From Akanthomyces muscarius (taxonomy: Eukaryota; Ascomycota; Sordariomycetes; Hypocreales; Cordycipitaceae), in the NCBI RefSeq assembly GCF_028009165.1, contig NC_079241.1, forward strand, positions 7,254,001 through 7,318,000: 64,000 nt of DNA. Reading direction: 5' to 3'. Of the stretch, positions 46,861-58,039 are shown one piece after another. The translations under genes and the position numbers were made by a program. The notes beneath the pieces were generated by a model. That model ran no database searches, had not been told where the DNA came from, and worked only from the letters and a program-made list of their open reading frames with translations. Every line of letters starts with the position of its first letter. The stretch's first letter is position 1.

Positions 46861-48903
46861 ACCAACTGTCTCTGCTCGGCTTCTCGAAATAGCTTCTCTG
46901 TATACTATGATTATTAACCGAAAATATACCTGGCACATGTTTTTGCTTCCCCTCGTAGAAGCGCAGTATTGTGATGTACCTCGACGATCAACTCATCCTT
47001 TTCAATCCTCCCAACCCCAACAAGCATCACCGCTCAAAAGGAAAGCTCATATTTTATTAATGCGTTTATGCTACATATATCATCGTTTAACGCTGACTCT
47101 AGTGTAGAACTTTCACTTGTCATATTACTGGCAGAAAATGTACGCCAACGGTGCCATAGAGCTTGATTCTGGCGAGGCTTGTTGATGCGGAAGGTAGGCT
47201 TGATCATTGGCTGTTCGACTCGGGAAAACCGACTAACCCACTTTGACCATCCGTGGAGAATTCGCATTGGTGATCATCAGGCCCCGTACGTGCCAATACA
47301 GGGCTCAGAGACGGCATACTTCACTAAATGCCGAGTGATGAACTCAGCGAAACGAACACGAAATAGGATTGTTTATCGGCCACCGTCTAGTCACTATGCC
47401 TTTTTGCTAAATTCTCTGTGACGGTGAGTTTTCTTCTCTTCTTTTTTTTTGCCACCACTTACAAGCTGGGCCAGGCTGGCGCGAGGTGGCAACGGCTGTC
47501 AGTGCCTTTCCGGCCCCGCAGCCGACTCCTCTCACAATTCAGAACAATACATCTGACGTATTGTGCAAGCTAAAAGAGCACTATCCTTGCCAGCCCAGAG
47601 ATGCTTTGAGATTACCAGAGCGCCACTATGCAGCCAAGAGAACCATTCTCAATCTGGTCCCTGTGGATGTTAACATACTCGATGTATTTAATCATAATTT
47701 CAGCCGAGGATCTCCAAGGGGGCAGCTCGCGCGACCGCCAATCAGCAGCATTGAAAAAGAAAGAAGCAGAAAAAGAAAGAAAAGAAATTATCGGCTGGTA
47801 CGCCTGACCAAGTGCGAGAAAAGCATAAATGTATGGAGATTCCGCGGTAGCCGTACGTTTACCATGTGAAGTTAGCATCTCCCCTGCTGTCGCTGGCGAC
47901 TTTCCGCGGCATCCGCAACCCCGATGAAGGGCCGAAGGTGACTTGCGCCCCAGTCAGCGCAGAAAATGCATGCTTGCACTTTGAAACAACTCTGTGAGAT
48001 TTCTGGGCTTTCCATACAAACATTCTCAGCGGTGCGGGGAGTAAAGCGCGGGGAGCAAAGGGATCGTCACTCATAGGGCAGTTCATCGCCGCGCGGGGCT
48101 CCGCTGCCCATACGAATCAGATTTACTCTATATAACCCTGGCATATATGGAACAGTACGCAGCATCTGATGGGGGCGAGGCGGGGGAGTATTGGACAACT
48201 CTTTTTTAAAGCATAAAGACATACGGTCCTTCGTCCATACTTGTCTTTGGTATATAGTCATTGACAGACACCGACACCAACCGATATTGCTCTACTTTCT
48301 CTTTCTTTCAGTAGCTAATTAAAGCTTGTCGGAGTTCAATGGCTAGCACCTGGCGCGGCGTTTCCCCACCATATCGAGCTGAGTGCTGTGCGTCGTAGCG
48401 TCTCTCACGTTAGCCCATCGACGAAGGCATTGCGATATTGCTTGGCACTTACAGGAATCGTAAACTTTGCCACAGACAAGAAACATATTAATAAGATACG
48501 TGTCATTCTCTATCTTTTCATTCGAGCCTGATGCTTACCCTGATCGCCTGCATAAGTCGGCAACCAGTCGACCGTTGATGACCGTGCCGACTGTGGAGCT
48601 GGGGTGAATTGCGCCGCGGGATTCTGTTTTTGGGTTACATCGCACCTAAGAACGCATCACTCCGCGGGCTCATTGTATTTGCCGGCCAGCTAGAGGGGTT
48701 TAGTTGAACGGCATTATAATTTGAGGGCCTCCGACTCCATAAATAATGCCACATCGGCATCGGACAAGTAATTTGCCGCACCCCTCGTTGTGGACTGTTT
48801 GATATATATATATATGTGTGTGGGTGTCCAGTCACCCGAGAAACAATCTGGCACTACGAGGCTTGTTCTTCGGATCTATTCGGTAGCCTCACCTTCTAAA
48901 AAA
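46861..48903. other. Intergenic region upstream of the first P450 gene
   Basis: About 2 kb without a supported gene. It contains a TATATAA at about 48128-48134 that leads to no convincing coding frame, and an AT/GT microsatellite at about 48802-48825 (alternating AT then GT), close to the P450 start. A frame of 127 codons at 47486-47869 opens with GTG and has no recognised domain. Confidence 0.4.
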
Positions 48904-50590
48904 ATGTCTGTTGCAAAGTACTTGAGAACTAACTTCGGTCCGCACGAGGTGCCGATACAATCTGTCGCTGGCTTTTCGCTGATGTGGCCCGTTTTGAGGC
49001 TTCTCTCATTGGTAGGCGAACAATATAATATCCGACATGGAGAAAACGTTTTGGCTTACTTAGTTGTAGTATGTGGTATACCGTGTGTGTATCATTGCGT
49101 ACAGGCTTTCGTTCCATCCTCTGGCAAAGATACCTGGGCCAAAGCTACACGCCGCCTCCTGGCTACCCTTTCTCTACCAAACCAACATAAAAGCCTCGGC
49201 ACCGAAGAAGATAGAGGCAATGCACCGCAAGTATGGTCCCATCGTGAGAGTGAGTCCCAATCAAATTGCAGTGGACGGCTCCATTGGGTGGTCCAGCGCC
49301 TTCTCACATTCCACAAACAACAAGCCCGAATTTGGCAAGCCCTTTGAGCAGTACTTTCGTGGCGACGCCACCAGCCTTATTGGTGCCCCCAAGAACCGTC
49401 ACCGCCGAATCCGCCGTCAGCTTGCGCACGCTTTTAGTGCTCGTGCTCTAGCGGAACAGGAAGCAACCGTGACACAGTATGTCGATATGCTCCTGCAACG
49501 TTTGCATATTCTGGAGAACGAAGATACGGAATTCGACATTATTCCATGGCTCAACTTCACGACATTCGACATAATCGGTGACTTGGCTTTCAGCGACTCG
49601 TTTGGCAGCTTGGCAAACAATGAGTACCATCCGTGGGTTCTTTCCATCTTTCAAGGAATCCGTGGCAACGCGCTGCGCCGTTTCTTCCGTCACTATCCCG
49701 GCCTCGGTTTCGTGGCTCGTCACCTAGGCTTGACAAAAGACCTTGCTGCCGCTGAATGGAACCGGCACACTGCGAGGGAGAAAGCTGAGAAGCGGATGCG
49801 ACTTGGCGTCGATGGGCCCGATGGCAAGCAAGATTTCATGACTTATATGCTGCGGAAGACAAAGGACGGTGAATCGGCTATGGATGAGGAGGAAATTTTG
49901 TCTACAGCACCCATCCTCGTCGTGGCTGGAAGCGAGACGACGGCCACGGCACTCGCTGGCTTGTTCTTTTTGCTTTCACAGAATCCAGAGAAGCGCGACA
50001 TCCTTGTCGACGAAATTTTGGATGCGCATCCTCGCGAATCCGACATCAATATGCGCAGCACCACCAAGTTGGATTATCTTCATGCCGCGCTGGAAGAAAC
50101 CCTCCGCCTCTACCCTCCCGTTACAGTTACGCCGCCGCGAGTATCCCCTGGTGCAGAGCTTGGTGGATATCACATCCCTAAAGATGTAGGTTGACTTGCC
50201 TCTTGTCGATTTGGTTGCCTCTACTAAACAACTTCCTTCCAGACCTTGATCTCCGTGCATCAGTGGGCAACATTTCGCAATCCCGAAAACTTCCATTTGC
50301 CTGAGAAATTTATACCAGAAAGATGGCTATCGGATTCGCACCCAAGATACGATGACCGGTTTGCTAAGGACAACAAATCTGTTTTCAAGCCGTTCAGTCA
50401 TGGCCCGCGGGATTGCATCGGGAAAAATTTGGCGTACGCTGAAATGCGTCTGCTCGCTGCGCGCGTGCTCCGTAGCTTCGACGTCATTATTGATGGCCAG
50501 GCTGACTGGCAGGCTAGACAGCGGATGTTTGGACTATGGGAAAAGGTTCCTTTGCGTGTGCAGGTCAAGTCACGCCCAAACTCCCACTGA
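48904..50590 (+). CDS. Cytochrome P450 monooxygenase
   Basis: Three exons, 48904-49011, 49070-50185 and 50243-50590, encode 523 residues. Intron 1 is GTAGGC...TTGTAG; splicing to 49070 brings the N-terminal hydrophobic segment (FSLMWPVLRLLSLYVVYRV) into frame with the proline-rich hinge FHPLAKIPGPK. Intron 2 is GTAGGT...TTCCAG. P450 landmarks are complete: I-helix AGSETT, K-helix EETLR, PERW, and the heme loop FSHGPRDCIG with Cys466. The N-terminus should anchor it in the endoplasmic reticulum with reductase as electron donor. The overall look (FHPLAKIPGPK, YGPIVRVSPNQIAV) is that of the large fungal class around isotrichodermin C-15 hydroxylase, a group common in secondary metabolism; the exact CYP family was not determined. 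It is the first gene of the putative oxylipin block. Confidence 0.9.
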
Positions 50591-52358
50591 ACGGGCGCTA
50601 TCACAGTGGGCGACAAGTCGGTAATAAAACAAGACGCCACTAAAATAGAAGACGTAGGAACTTCTAAGTACTCTCTTTTATATTTTTTTCCTGACTTTTT
50701 TCTTCTAGTTACTTCTCCTTGTTCACCTCATATTTTTCCTTCTTTAAATATCTTTCTTCATTCTTGCTCACAGCTACAGTACTGGCGTCTTTTTTTTTGC
50801 TGCCCGATCGGCTGGTCCGTCAGGGTTCTCCAGTGGCCTGCCACGCCCTACCCTACACGAAAAAGAACAATGTAACGTTTATTCACTTAGAGAACCCGGC
50901 AGGGCGTGAGGCACAGAGAAGGCAGTCTTATTGATGGAATCTAGTTACTGCTTGCGCATAGTAACTAAGCTTGAGGCTCCCCCAAAGCCTCATAGCCTTT
51001 CCGGCACCGAATCGTGAGGGGTTCGGTGCTGGCACGAGGCTGAGTCATCAAGGGCCCACAGTGGCTAGATATGCTGAGTCATCAGATTGTTACAAACAAC
51101 GTTGAGTTCACTCCCTGTATCGTGGCGAAGTGCTTAACGATAGATGCTAATCTCATATAATGTCAAGTTCCTATCTAGACTCATACAAGTCGGATCCCGT
51201 GCAACGCTCCTCCGCGTAGTCTACACATGATAAACCTGGCTATTGTGGTCCAGAAATGTCGCCGTATGGCTGGCTACACGACTACAGAAACTGTAAAAAG
51301 GACCTACACCAAATCCAGTCAGTGTGCTGTGCCTTCCTGTGTCGCATAGGATATCTCTGGCCGGCTTAAAATGAGCACAGCAACCACCCCAAGGCTCGCG
51401 GAGGTCGCACAACACCACCGGTAGTCACCGTCAAGTACGGAGTACAAAAACGAATAAATAGCTAGTTAGTTACTTGCTGCGGGCGTCGCCGACCCCACCA
51501 CCTGCCATGGAGTCTTACGCATATTGACAGGAAAAAAAGAGCCTGCAACAAGTAGAATCATAACAAGAACAAGCGCATTTCGAAATCTTGTCCTCCCGTC
51601 AACAGCAGGCTAACCTCTACGGACTGATCCATACGAGGCCGGTATATCGACTGTCGTACAGTTCGCAAGCTGGAGTTGCGGCAAGTCGCCGGAGACGATC
51701 CCGAAGTCCACATCTTAGCCTAATTATTAGTGGCACCCCTCCCGCTCAAGCCTGCCATCTGAACTCGCATCCACCTGTCCGGGGACCTGGCACTGCTTCG
51801 TACAATGTAAGAATGCCATGTGACAACCTGTCCAACACAACTCGCAGCGTCTCAACTCTAGGCAAGTCCTTACGGTGTATCCAATCAACACAGACACTTG
51901 ATTGACGCTTACTTTTTTTACGGGTGTATACATGGGTATCGGACGGAGAAAAAGCCCGATCCGTTTCCCCGCACATTGCAGCTGAAGCCAGCCACAATCC
52001 TACATCATCCACAAAAGCTGCCGGCACTGTTGCAGTCGGTCTTGTTAGCTGTTACGCCGGCTTTGTTTCTTCGTATGGCCGGCACAAGTTGGGCACTAGA
52101 GTGCACAACCCGTATGCAGAAATCACTCGGAATCAAGCTAGTTATGCACGGGCGGTCAGCTGAATGAGTATGAAAGCCGTCTATGCGGCTGGTGTTGCAC
52201 TGGCAATACCCGTCTCACATGTAGTCTGCCTCTACGGCAGAAGTATTTGAAGCTAGCTTTCCCCGAGCAAGTTCATATCCTGAGTAGCTATTCAGACAGT
52301 GATTATTTTACCAGAAAGGCTGTCAGGGGCCTGATTCTGTGCCTTTGTTCTCTTCAAA
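50591..52358. other. Intergenic region between P450 and lipase genes
   Basis: About 1.77 kb with no supported gene. It has a CT/T-rich stretch at about 50680-50800 downstream of the P450 and several short random-looking frames. The last 300 bases should contain the lipase promoter; no clear TATA box was seen. Confidence 0.4.
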
Positions 52359-53753
52359 ATGGTCCTCATCTTGCCCCCGGCGTGGGCGGCGCTTACAGCA
52401 CTGGTCTCTCTTGTTGCTGCAGCCCCGCCTATGCCCGCCGAGCTCCATGATCGCGCCACAACCGTTCGGCCGAGCGATGACCCATTTTACCATGTCCCTG
52501 ATGGGCTCCAAAATATAGCACCTGGTACTATATTGAAGCATCGCCCGCCTCCTGCCAAGATTGCAGCTTTTGGATTCGACCCGCTCAATCTGGACGCGAC
52601 GTACCAGATCTTGTATCGAACCACGGACAGCCTTGGCAACGCAACCGCCACTGTGCTAACGATGCTGGTGCCCCATAATGCGGACATGACAAAGTTACTC
52701 TCTTACCAAGTCGCAGAAGACGCTGCCGATATAAATTGCGCGCCGTCGTATGCGTTTCAATTTGAGCACGCCACAGGCCCCGACAAGGGTACCATGACCA
52801 CCGAGGCGGAGCTTCTTCTCGTGGAGGGTGCCTTGGAACAAGGCTGGGTTGTCATTGCGCCGGACTTTCTGGGACCAAGCGCAGCATTTCTTGCAAACAA
52901 GCTCGCTGGCCACTCTGTCCTCGATGGAATCAGAGCTGCTATCAATTCAGACTCCTTCACTGGTATCAGCAAGAATCCCACAGTGACCATGTGGGGATAC
53001 TCTGGTGGCAGCTTGGCTTCAATGTGGGCTGCAGAGCTGCAACCCTCATATGCCCCCGAGCTTGTCATTGCCGGCGCAGCTGTAGGCGGAACGGTCCCCA
53101 ACATCACATCCGTGGTTTCTTCAATCAATGGCAAAGCTCACGCTGGGCTCATTCCCACTGGTGTCGTGGGACTGATGCACCAGTATGCAGAGCTTCGGCC
53201 CGTTGTGGAGCAACATCTTCTTCCACAGTACCGGGAAAAGTTTTACTCTGTCGGCAATCAGTGTCTCGATGCTGATGCTAAGGAGTTCGAGAATCAGGAC
53301 ATCATCGGCATGTTTGATGACAGAAATCTCGTCTATACAAACCCTACTGCTGTCAGGATTATTACTGAGAATGCTCTGGGGCGCGGCGACACACCAAGAA
53401 TTCCCATGTTTGTCTACAAGTCTGTTGCAGACGAAATCAGCCCGGTGGCGGAGACTGATGCATTGGTGGTCAAATACTGTGCCAGCGGCGCGTCGATCCA
53501 GTACCAGCGCGACCAGAAGTCAGACCACAGCAGTCTGGCGATCCTGGCTGCCCCCAAGGCCCTTCAGTGGTTGAAGGAGACAATGCATGGGGCCCCTAGA
53601 AGCGGATGTTCTACCAAGACTGTATTTTCGTCCATTCTTGACATTGCTGCTCTCCAAGTTTTGCCCAAGTTTTTGCTGGATGCACTGCTCGATTTATTGG
53701 GTAAGCCAGTTGGGCCACTTGTTGCGCAAGTTCGCCTTTTGCTTGATCTCTGA
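52359..53753 (+). CDS. Secretory lipase (fungal LIP family)
   Basis: A single exon of 464 residues. A signal peptide is evident (about residues 1-22, ending LVSLVAAAPP). The body follows the secretory lipase family of Candida and filamentous fungi: AFGFDPLNLDATYQILYRTTDSLGNATATV, the ALEQGWVVIAPDFLGP strand, the nucleophile elbow WGYSGGSLAS with Ser at about residue 214, the acid in YKSVADEISPV and the base in QKSDHSS. The last 60 residues are hydrophobic and leucine-rich (ILDIAALQVLPKFLLDALLDLLG), as in related proteins. It should release fatty acids from triacylglycerols or other esters outside the cell. It is convergent with the lipoxygenase gene, the two stop codons only about 200 bases apart. 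Confidence 0.92.
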   Translation: MVLILPPAWAALTALVSLVAAAPPMPAELHDRATTVRPSDDPFYHVPDGLQNIAPGTILKHRPPPAKIAAFGFDPLNLDATYQILYRTTDSLGNATATVLTMLVPHNADMTKLLSYQVAEDAADINCAPSYAFQFEHATGPDKGTMTTEAELLLVEGALEQGWVVIAPDFLGPSAAFLANKLAGHSVLDGIRAAINSDSFTGISKNPTVTMWGYSGGSLASMWAAELQPSYAPELVIAGAAVGGTVPNITSVVSSINGKAHAGLIPTGVVGLMHQYAELRPVVEQHLLPQYREKFYSVGNQCLDADAKEFENQDIIGMFDDRNLVYTNPTAVRIITENALGRGDTPRIPMFVYKSVADEISPVAETDALVVKYCASGASIQYQRDQKSDHSSLAILAAPKALQWLKETMHGAPRSGCSTKTVFSSILDIAALQVLPKFLLDALLDLLGKPVGPLVAQVRLLLDL

Positions 53754-53955
53754 AGCCCAAATGGCGTCAGTTGCAGCGCTTACATGATCCACCGCCGCCT
53801 GTAGTGGCATCAAGCCATTGTGTACATACGGAGATGCGTTTACTGAGTAAATACAGCGAAGAAGATTCAATTTAAGTGCGAATAAACTCCAAGTACATAT
53901 CCTCCATTTTTCTTTTTCAAATCTATAGACATATTGCTGCCTCGCCGAACACAGC

Positions 53956-55784
53956 TCAGACGGCGCAAAAGAAGGGGATGTAGTTGGGGTCAAGAGTGCG
54001 GTACACGAACGGCATGCCATCACTTAGCCCGTTCTCGTCAAAGTTGCGGGCCTGAATTTTGTTGCTGGGATCTTGTAGAGTCCTTAGGAAACGAGCAGCG
54101 GCGTCGTTTGTAGCCTTGTTAAGTTTCTTTAATTTCTCGTCCTGAGAGAAAGCATTCTGCAGTGTGCGACCGTCACTGCTGTAGAAGGGACGGTTGAATG
54201 AGGCCGTGAAGCCGATGTAGTGCAAAGCAGTGGGCACATCGGGCAAATATGGCAGCAGGGTTTTGACGCCCTTGGTGGTAGGAGGTGGGTTGTACAGAGC
54301 GGGGATGTGGAAAGGCAGCGTTGCACTGGCAATCGGAGCGCCTCCATTAGTTGAATGGTGGCCGACGGAAAGGAGGAAGCCAAAGTGAGTCAGAACGTCG
54401 ATAAGCGTCTCCTTGGAGAGAGAATGTTTCGAAGGGAAGTCCCGAGTCTTGGCATACTCGCTGGCCTCGACGAACCAGTTTCGGACCTCAAAGTCACCGA
54501 CTAGGTCCAGTTCGGTCTTGTAGTAAGAATCAACAAAGCTCTTGAAGAAGGCCCTGTAGGCGTTACGAATATCTTTCGCATCGTTCCAGAAAGGGAAAGA
54601 CTTGAAGATGGAGGCGCCCTTATCATTGAGAAGACCACGCGACTTGAGGTCAGTCTCGAGGTAGCCGGCCTGGAACTTGCCAGCAACGGGCCACTGGTCG
54701 GTAACGAACTTGCGGCAGCTGAACTGGTCGTAGGCCATCGACTGGTCCCAGTGACCGCCAGGATTGAAGCACAGCTCCTCTCCAACAATGCGGGAGGAGT
54801 ATCCCTGGAGCATGAGACGCTCAAGTATAACCATGATGGGGTGGTTATCGCTCAAAGTGTGTAGTGCGGCTTGGTGCACGGCCTCGGAGATATCATGGGA
54901 GATGACCAGGTGAAGCATCTGGGCATGGAACATGTCATTGGCGTTGAACATCATCTTTGCCAGAAGCCAGTCTTCGAACGAGTCAAGAGGAGTGTAGATC
55001 AAGTCGCTGCCACTGTTGGTCTTTATGGCAAGGGGTAGGAAATCGTTTGTCTTGGGGTCAATGTAGAAATACGCGCTGCAAGCAACAGAAAAGCGCTGGA
55101 CAACAGATGGAAGACTGTACTCGTTTTGGTAAGAGTGGTCAACAAGGAACAATCTCCTGGATGCTTGCAGGGTGTGAAGTGTGGCCCCAGCGCCCACCAG
55201 CTTGCTAACGATCTTGGTGTCGACATTGAAAGGCAGCTTTTCGTCTGCCTTCACGAGGCGCACAGCGTAAGGGTGCTCACTGAGCCGCTCCATAGAGAAC
55301 AAAAGATCCTGAGTGGCATTGGCAATGATCCCTGGGGCGGGACCCCGGGGGTTGGACTGCTTCAACTTGCCGTCATACAGAATCTTTTCGTAGTCATCCC
55401 ATGTCTTTAGGCCGCCATTCTACTTTTGTTAATCATATGCCTTCAGTATCATGACTGACAGCAACCTACAGCCTGAATGGCCTCTTGGATCTCCTGGAGG
55501 TCGGTAGCGATCCGCTTATCGATTTCCTCGCGGTCGATAGACCAGAGGGCGTAGTCTGCTTTAGAACGGGCATTGCCTAGCGTTCCATTAGGGAAGGGTG
55601 CTGCTTCGCCGATTAGCGACGGACCGTAGGTGAAGCCCGAATTGCGCTCAGAAACGCCGACGGCTCGCCTGCGGGGATTCGAGTCATGCTGAGGAATGCA
55701 GACTTCTGAGGATGGGATCCGAGGAGCAGCACTGGCAACTCCCAGAACCAGGCAGATCAGTGTAGTAATTGACATGGTACGCAT
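53956..55784 (-). CDS. Secreted lipoxygenase, manganese type
   Basis: Two exons, 55784-55470 and 55419-53956, encode 592 residues. The 50-nt intron is GTAGGT...GATTAAC...GTAG; the join gives AIQANGGLKTWDDYEK. Residues 1-20 form a signal peptide (MRTMSITTLICLVLGVASAA); a second ATG three codons in is an alternative start. Metal-site residues are visible: the helix HLVISHDISEAVH (His275, His280, His287), the later VGHHSTNGG (His459, Asn463) and the C-terminal Val592, which in fungal Mn-lipoxygenases replaces the terminal Ile of plant enzymes. AKMMFNANDMFHAQM and LSDNHPIMVILERLMLQGY also match the family. It should add dioxygen to linoleic or linolenic acid to give hydroperoxides outside the cell. 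Regiospecificity cannot be read. Confidence 0.93.
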
Positions 55785-58039
55785 CTTGAAGCTCTATGCA
55801 AAAACTCGATTCTGATTGTCAAATAGATGCTGTAGCATGCGCCCTCACCTCACAGAGTGCTGGCTTCCTCAATATATGACTCTCGTATTACCGTCTAAAA
55901 CTTCTATCCCTAGGCAGCAAGTAGTAGCCACACTCCGTTGAAATCTCATTTTTGCCGGAAAGGCCGACAGCAACTCGGACCGCAACATGGCCGTGATGCT
56001 AACCTAGTATTAAATACGACGATGCTAGGCTAGATCAGAAATCGTCAAGTGCTGACCTTGGAACCAGGGCTGGGAATTAAGAGCGTTGAAATGCATGGTG
56101 ATGTATCATCTGGCATGGATTCCGCATCCACAAACGCTTACGCTTGCGCTAAGCACTGGCCCAGTCGGAGAGCGGCATTCACCGTGATCATGAAAAAGCA
56201 CCAATAAAAACGAGGCCAGGGATCTTATTTTCCTGCCACTCGGTAACGCACGAGCTAAAATCAGGAGGGATTTTTTCAAGCGCCCAGTTGCATAGACCTG
56301 TATGAGCTTCAACATTTCCATTGTGCTAAATGCAAAGTGCTATCCCGATAATGACTGTTCACCCCAAAATAGAAGATTCCAGCAGCATCTCGGAAGCTCG
56401 AGACCTATGTCCGCCAATTGCGGCGTTACTGCACCTAACAATGCCAGCAGGGGTTTTCAAAGCCGGAAAGGGCAACGACAGGTATCTGTTCGATGCGACA
56501 TATGAATTTTTGTGATATTGAAGAATTATAGGCGACAATGTCCTCGAAGACTATTCCCAGCAAGTTGTCCAGATCGAGCACCAAAGACAGTACATCCACT
56601 TAGATTTGACCGTTGGACTAGAGGTATGACTGCTATCCTGCATCACAGCATAGGCCGCGGTGCTCGCGTGATGGTACAGCAAATTCACATCGAATCAGCA
56701 ACGGCATGTTAACAAAAACTCACAATGAATTTCTTAAGCTGACTGCGCCAGGACGCAGTTGTGTTCCTGGGCCCAGGCTACCAGATTTCCCCTATCCGGA
56801 GAACCTTGCAGCGCTACAGGCAAAACTCACCAGCCGCCGCTGATTGCAAGAAAATAACCGTATATTTGGGCAAATACGCCTAATTGGGCACGGCGAAGAA
56901 ATCGCAATGGCGTGTTCTGCGCCTGTGGGAGCTTCTGCTGTGAGCCAAAGTCAAAAGTAGTGTGCCACAACTGTCGCACAATCCGCCGGCGGCGACCAGA
57001 ATGGGATGAGCAGCGAAATTTCAGTTGAAGCCGAGCTGCAGATAATCATGAGAACTAACACTGAGTTTTCTGTCGGCTATAAGACTTTGTAATTCTGACC
57101 GTAACTAATACACTAGCTGTTAGCAAGTAGTGTCTGTAACCGCCTGGTAGGCGCTGGTGCCACTGAGATTAGACGGCATCGTTCAATGACCGCGAAAAAG
57201 AGGCCATCAGGATGCTGTTCACACAGACATGAGCCATTTTGCAAAGTCACATTTTATGTTGTTTCGCAAGTGGAAACCTGCAAGGTCAAAAAGCAACTGC
57301 CCAGCAGCTGTCCACCCATTGAGCCAGCCTAGCACCTTGCGCAGCATGCAGATTCGCTAAAATGCACTTTCATTACATCCTCGCTTTGGTTAATCTCCCC
57401 TCTACAGCCAATCTGAGCTTGACGACTAATAGCCGAACACCCGGGTATCATATTATTCTACATTGCGCTTGTTTAATTTAGTGTTGTAGGACGAGTTCGA
57501 TCACATGCCAATCGTCACGTCATGACTTATCGTTCATGCGATGTAAGAGGGGTAGCATGTAAGGCTGCCTGCCCCAACAAATTGGAAACAAATAAGAATT
57601 CAGACCAATGCTCGGTAATGGGTGACTCGGATGCGGCGCGACGCAAAAAGCCATGCGGGGAATGTATCCACTACGCAGGTCGCATTGCTGTCTTAGACCA
57701 AGCTGTGACTGCTGCGGCCAAGAACGTGATAGCGTAATGGAGTGTCTTGCTCAGGATGATGGTTGGATTCGTTAGCTTTAGAGGTTGGAACGGAGCCAGG
57801 CTGCAAGCGTCCTGTTCCGCCTCCTGCGACCCCGCGCCATCGGCTTTGCAGCTTCCCCACCTCGCCGACTTGCCGCGGTGCAGCTTCGGTACACAAAATT
57901 TAAAGTAATACAAGCCCCATGCCAGGATTGCAAGTTGTGGCTTGATCCTGCATTTCAACAACAGATTGCAGAACCTATAGTTTCTTGTGTGTAACACAAA
58001 CCAAGCAACGAAAAAAAGACAACAGCATTCACCCATGTC
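55785..58039. other. Divergent intergenic region, lipoxygenase / second P450
   Basis: About 2.26 kb between two divergently transcribed genes, with no supported gene. Short frames on both strands look random; a minus-strand frame of 156 codons at 57671-58141 overlaps the P450 start in antisense. The region presumably carries both promoters. Confidence 0.4.

Noticed and set aside
47486..47869. 127-codon frame resembling a secreted small protein
   Set aside because: It opens with GTG, not ATG, no upstream exon could be chosen, and no domain is visible.
48904..49100. Frameshift in the first P450 gene
   Set aside because: An intron 49012-49069 with GT-AG ends restores the frame exactly and joins the membrane segment to the proline hinge.
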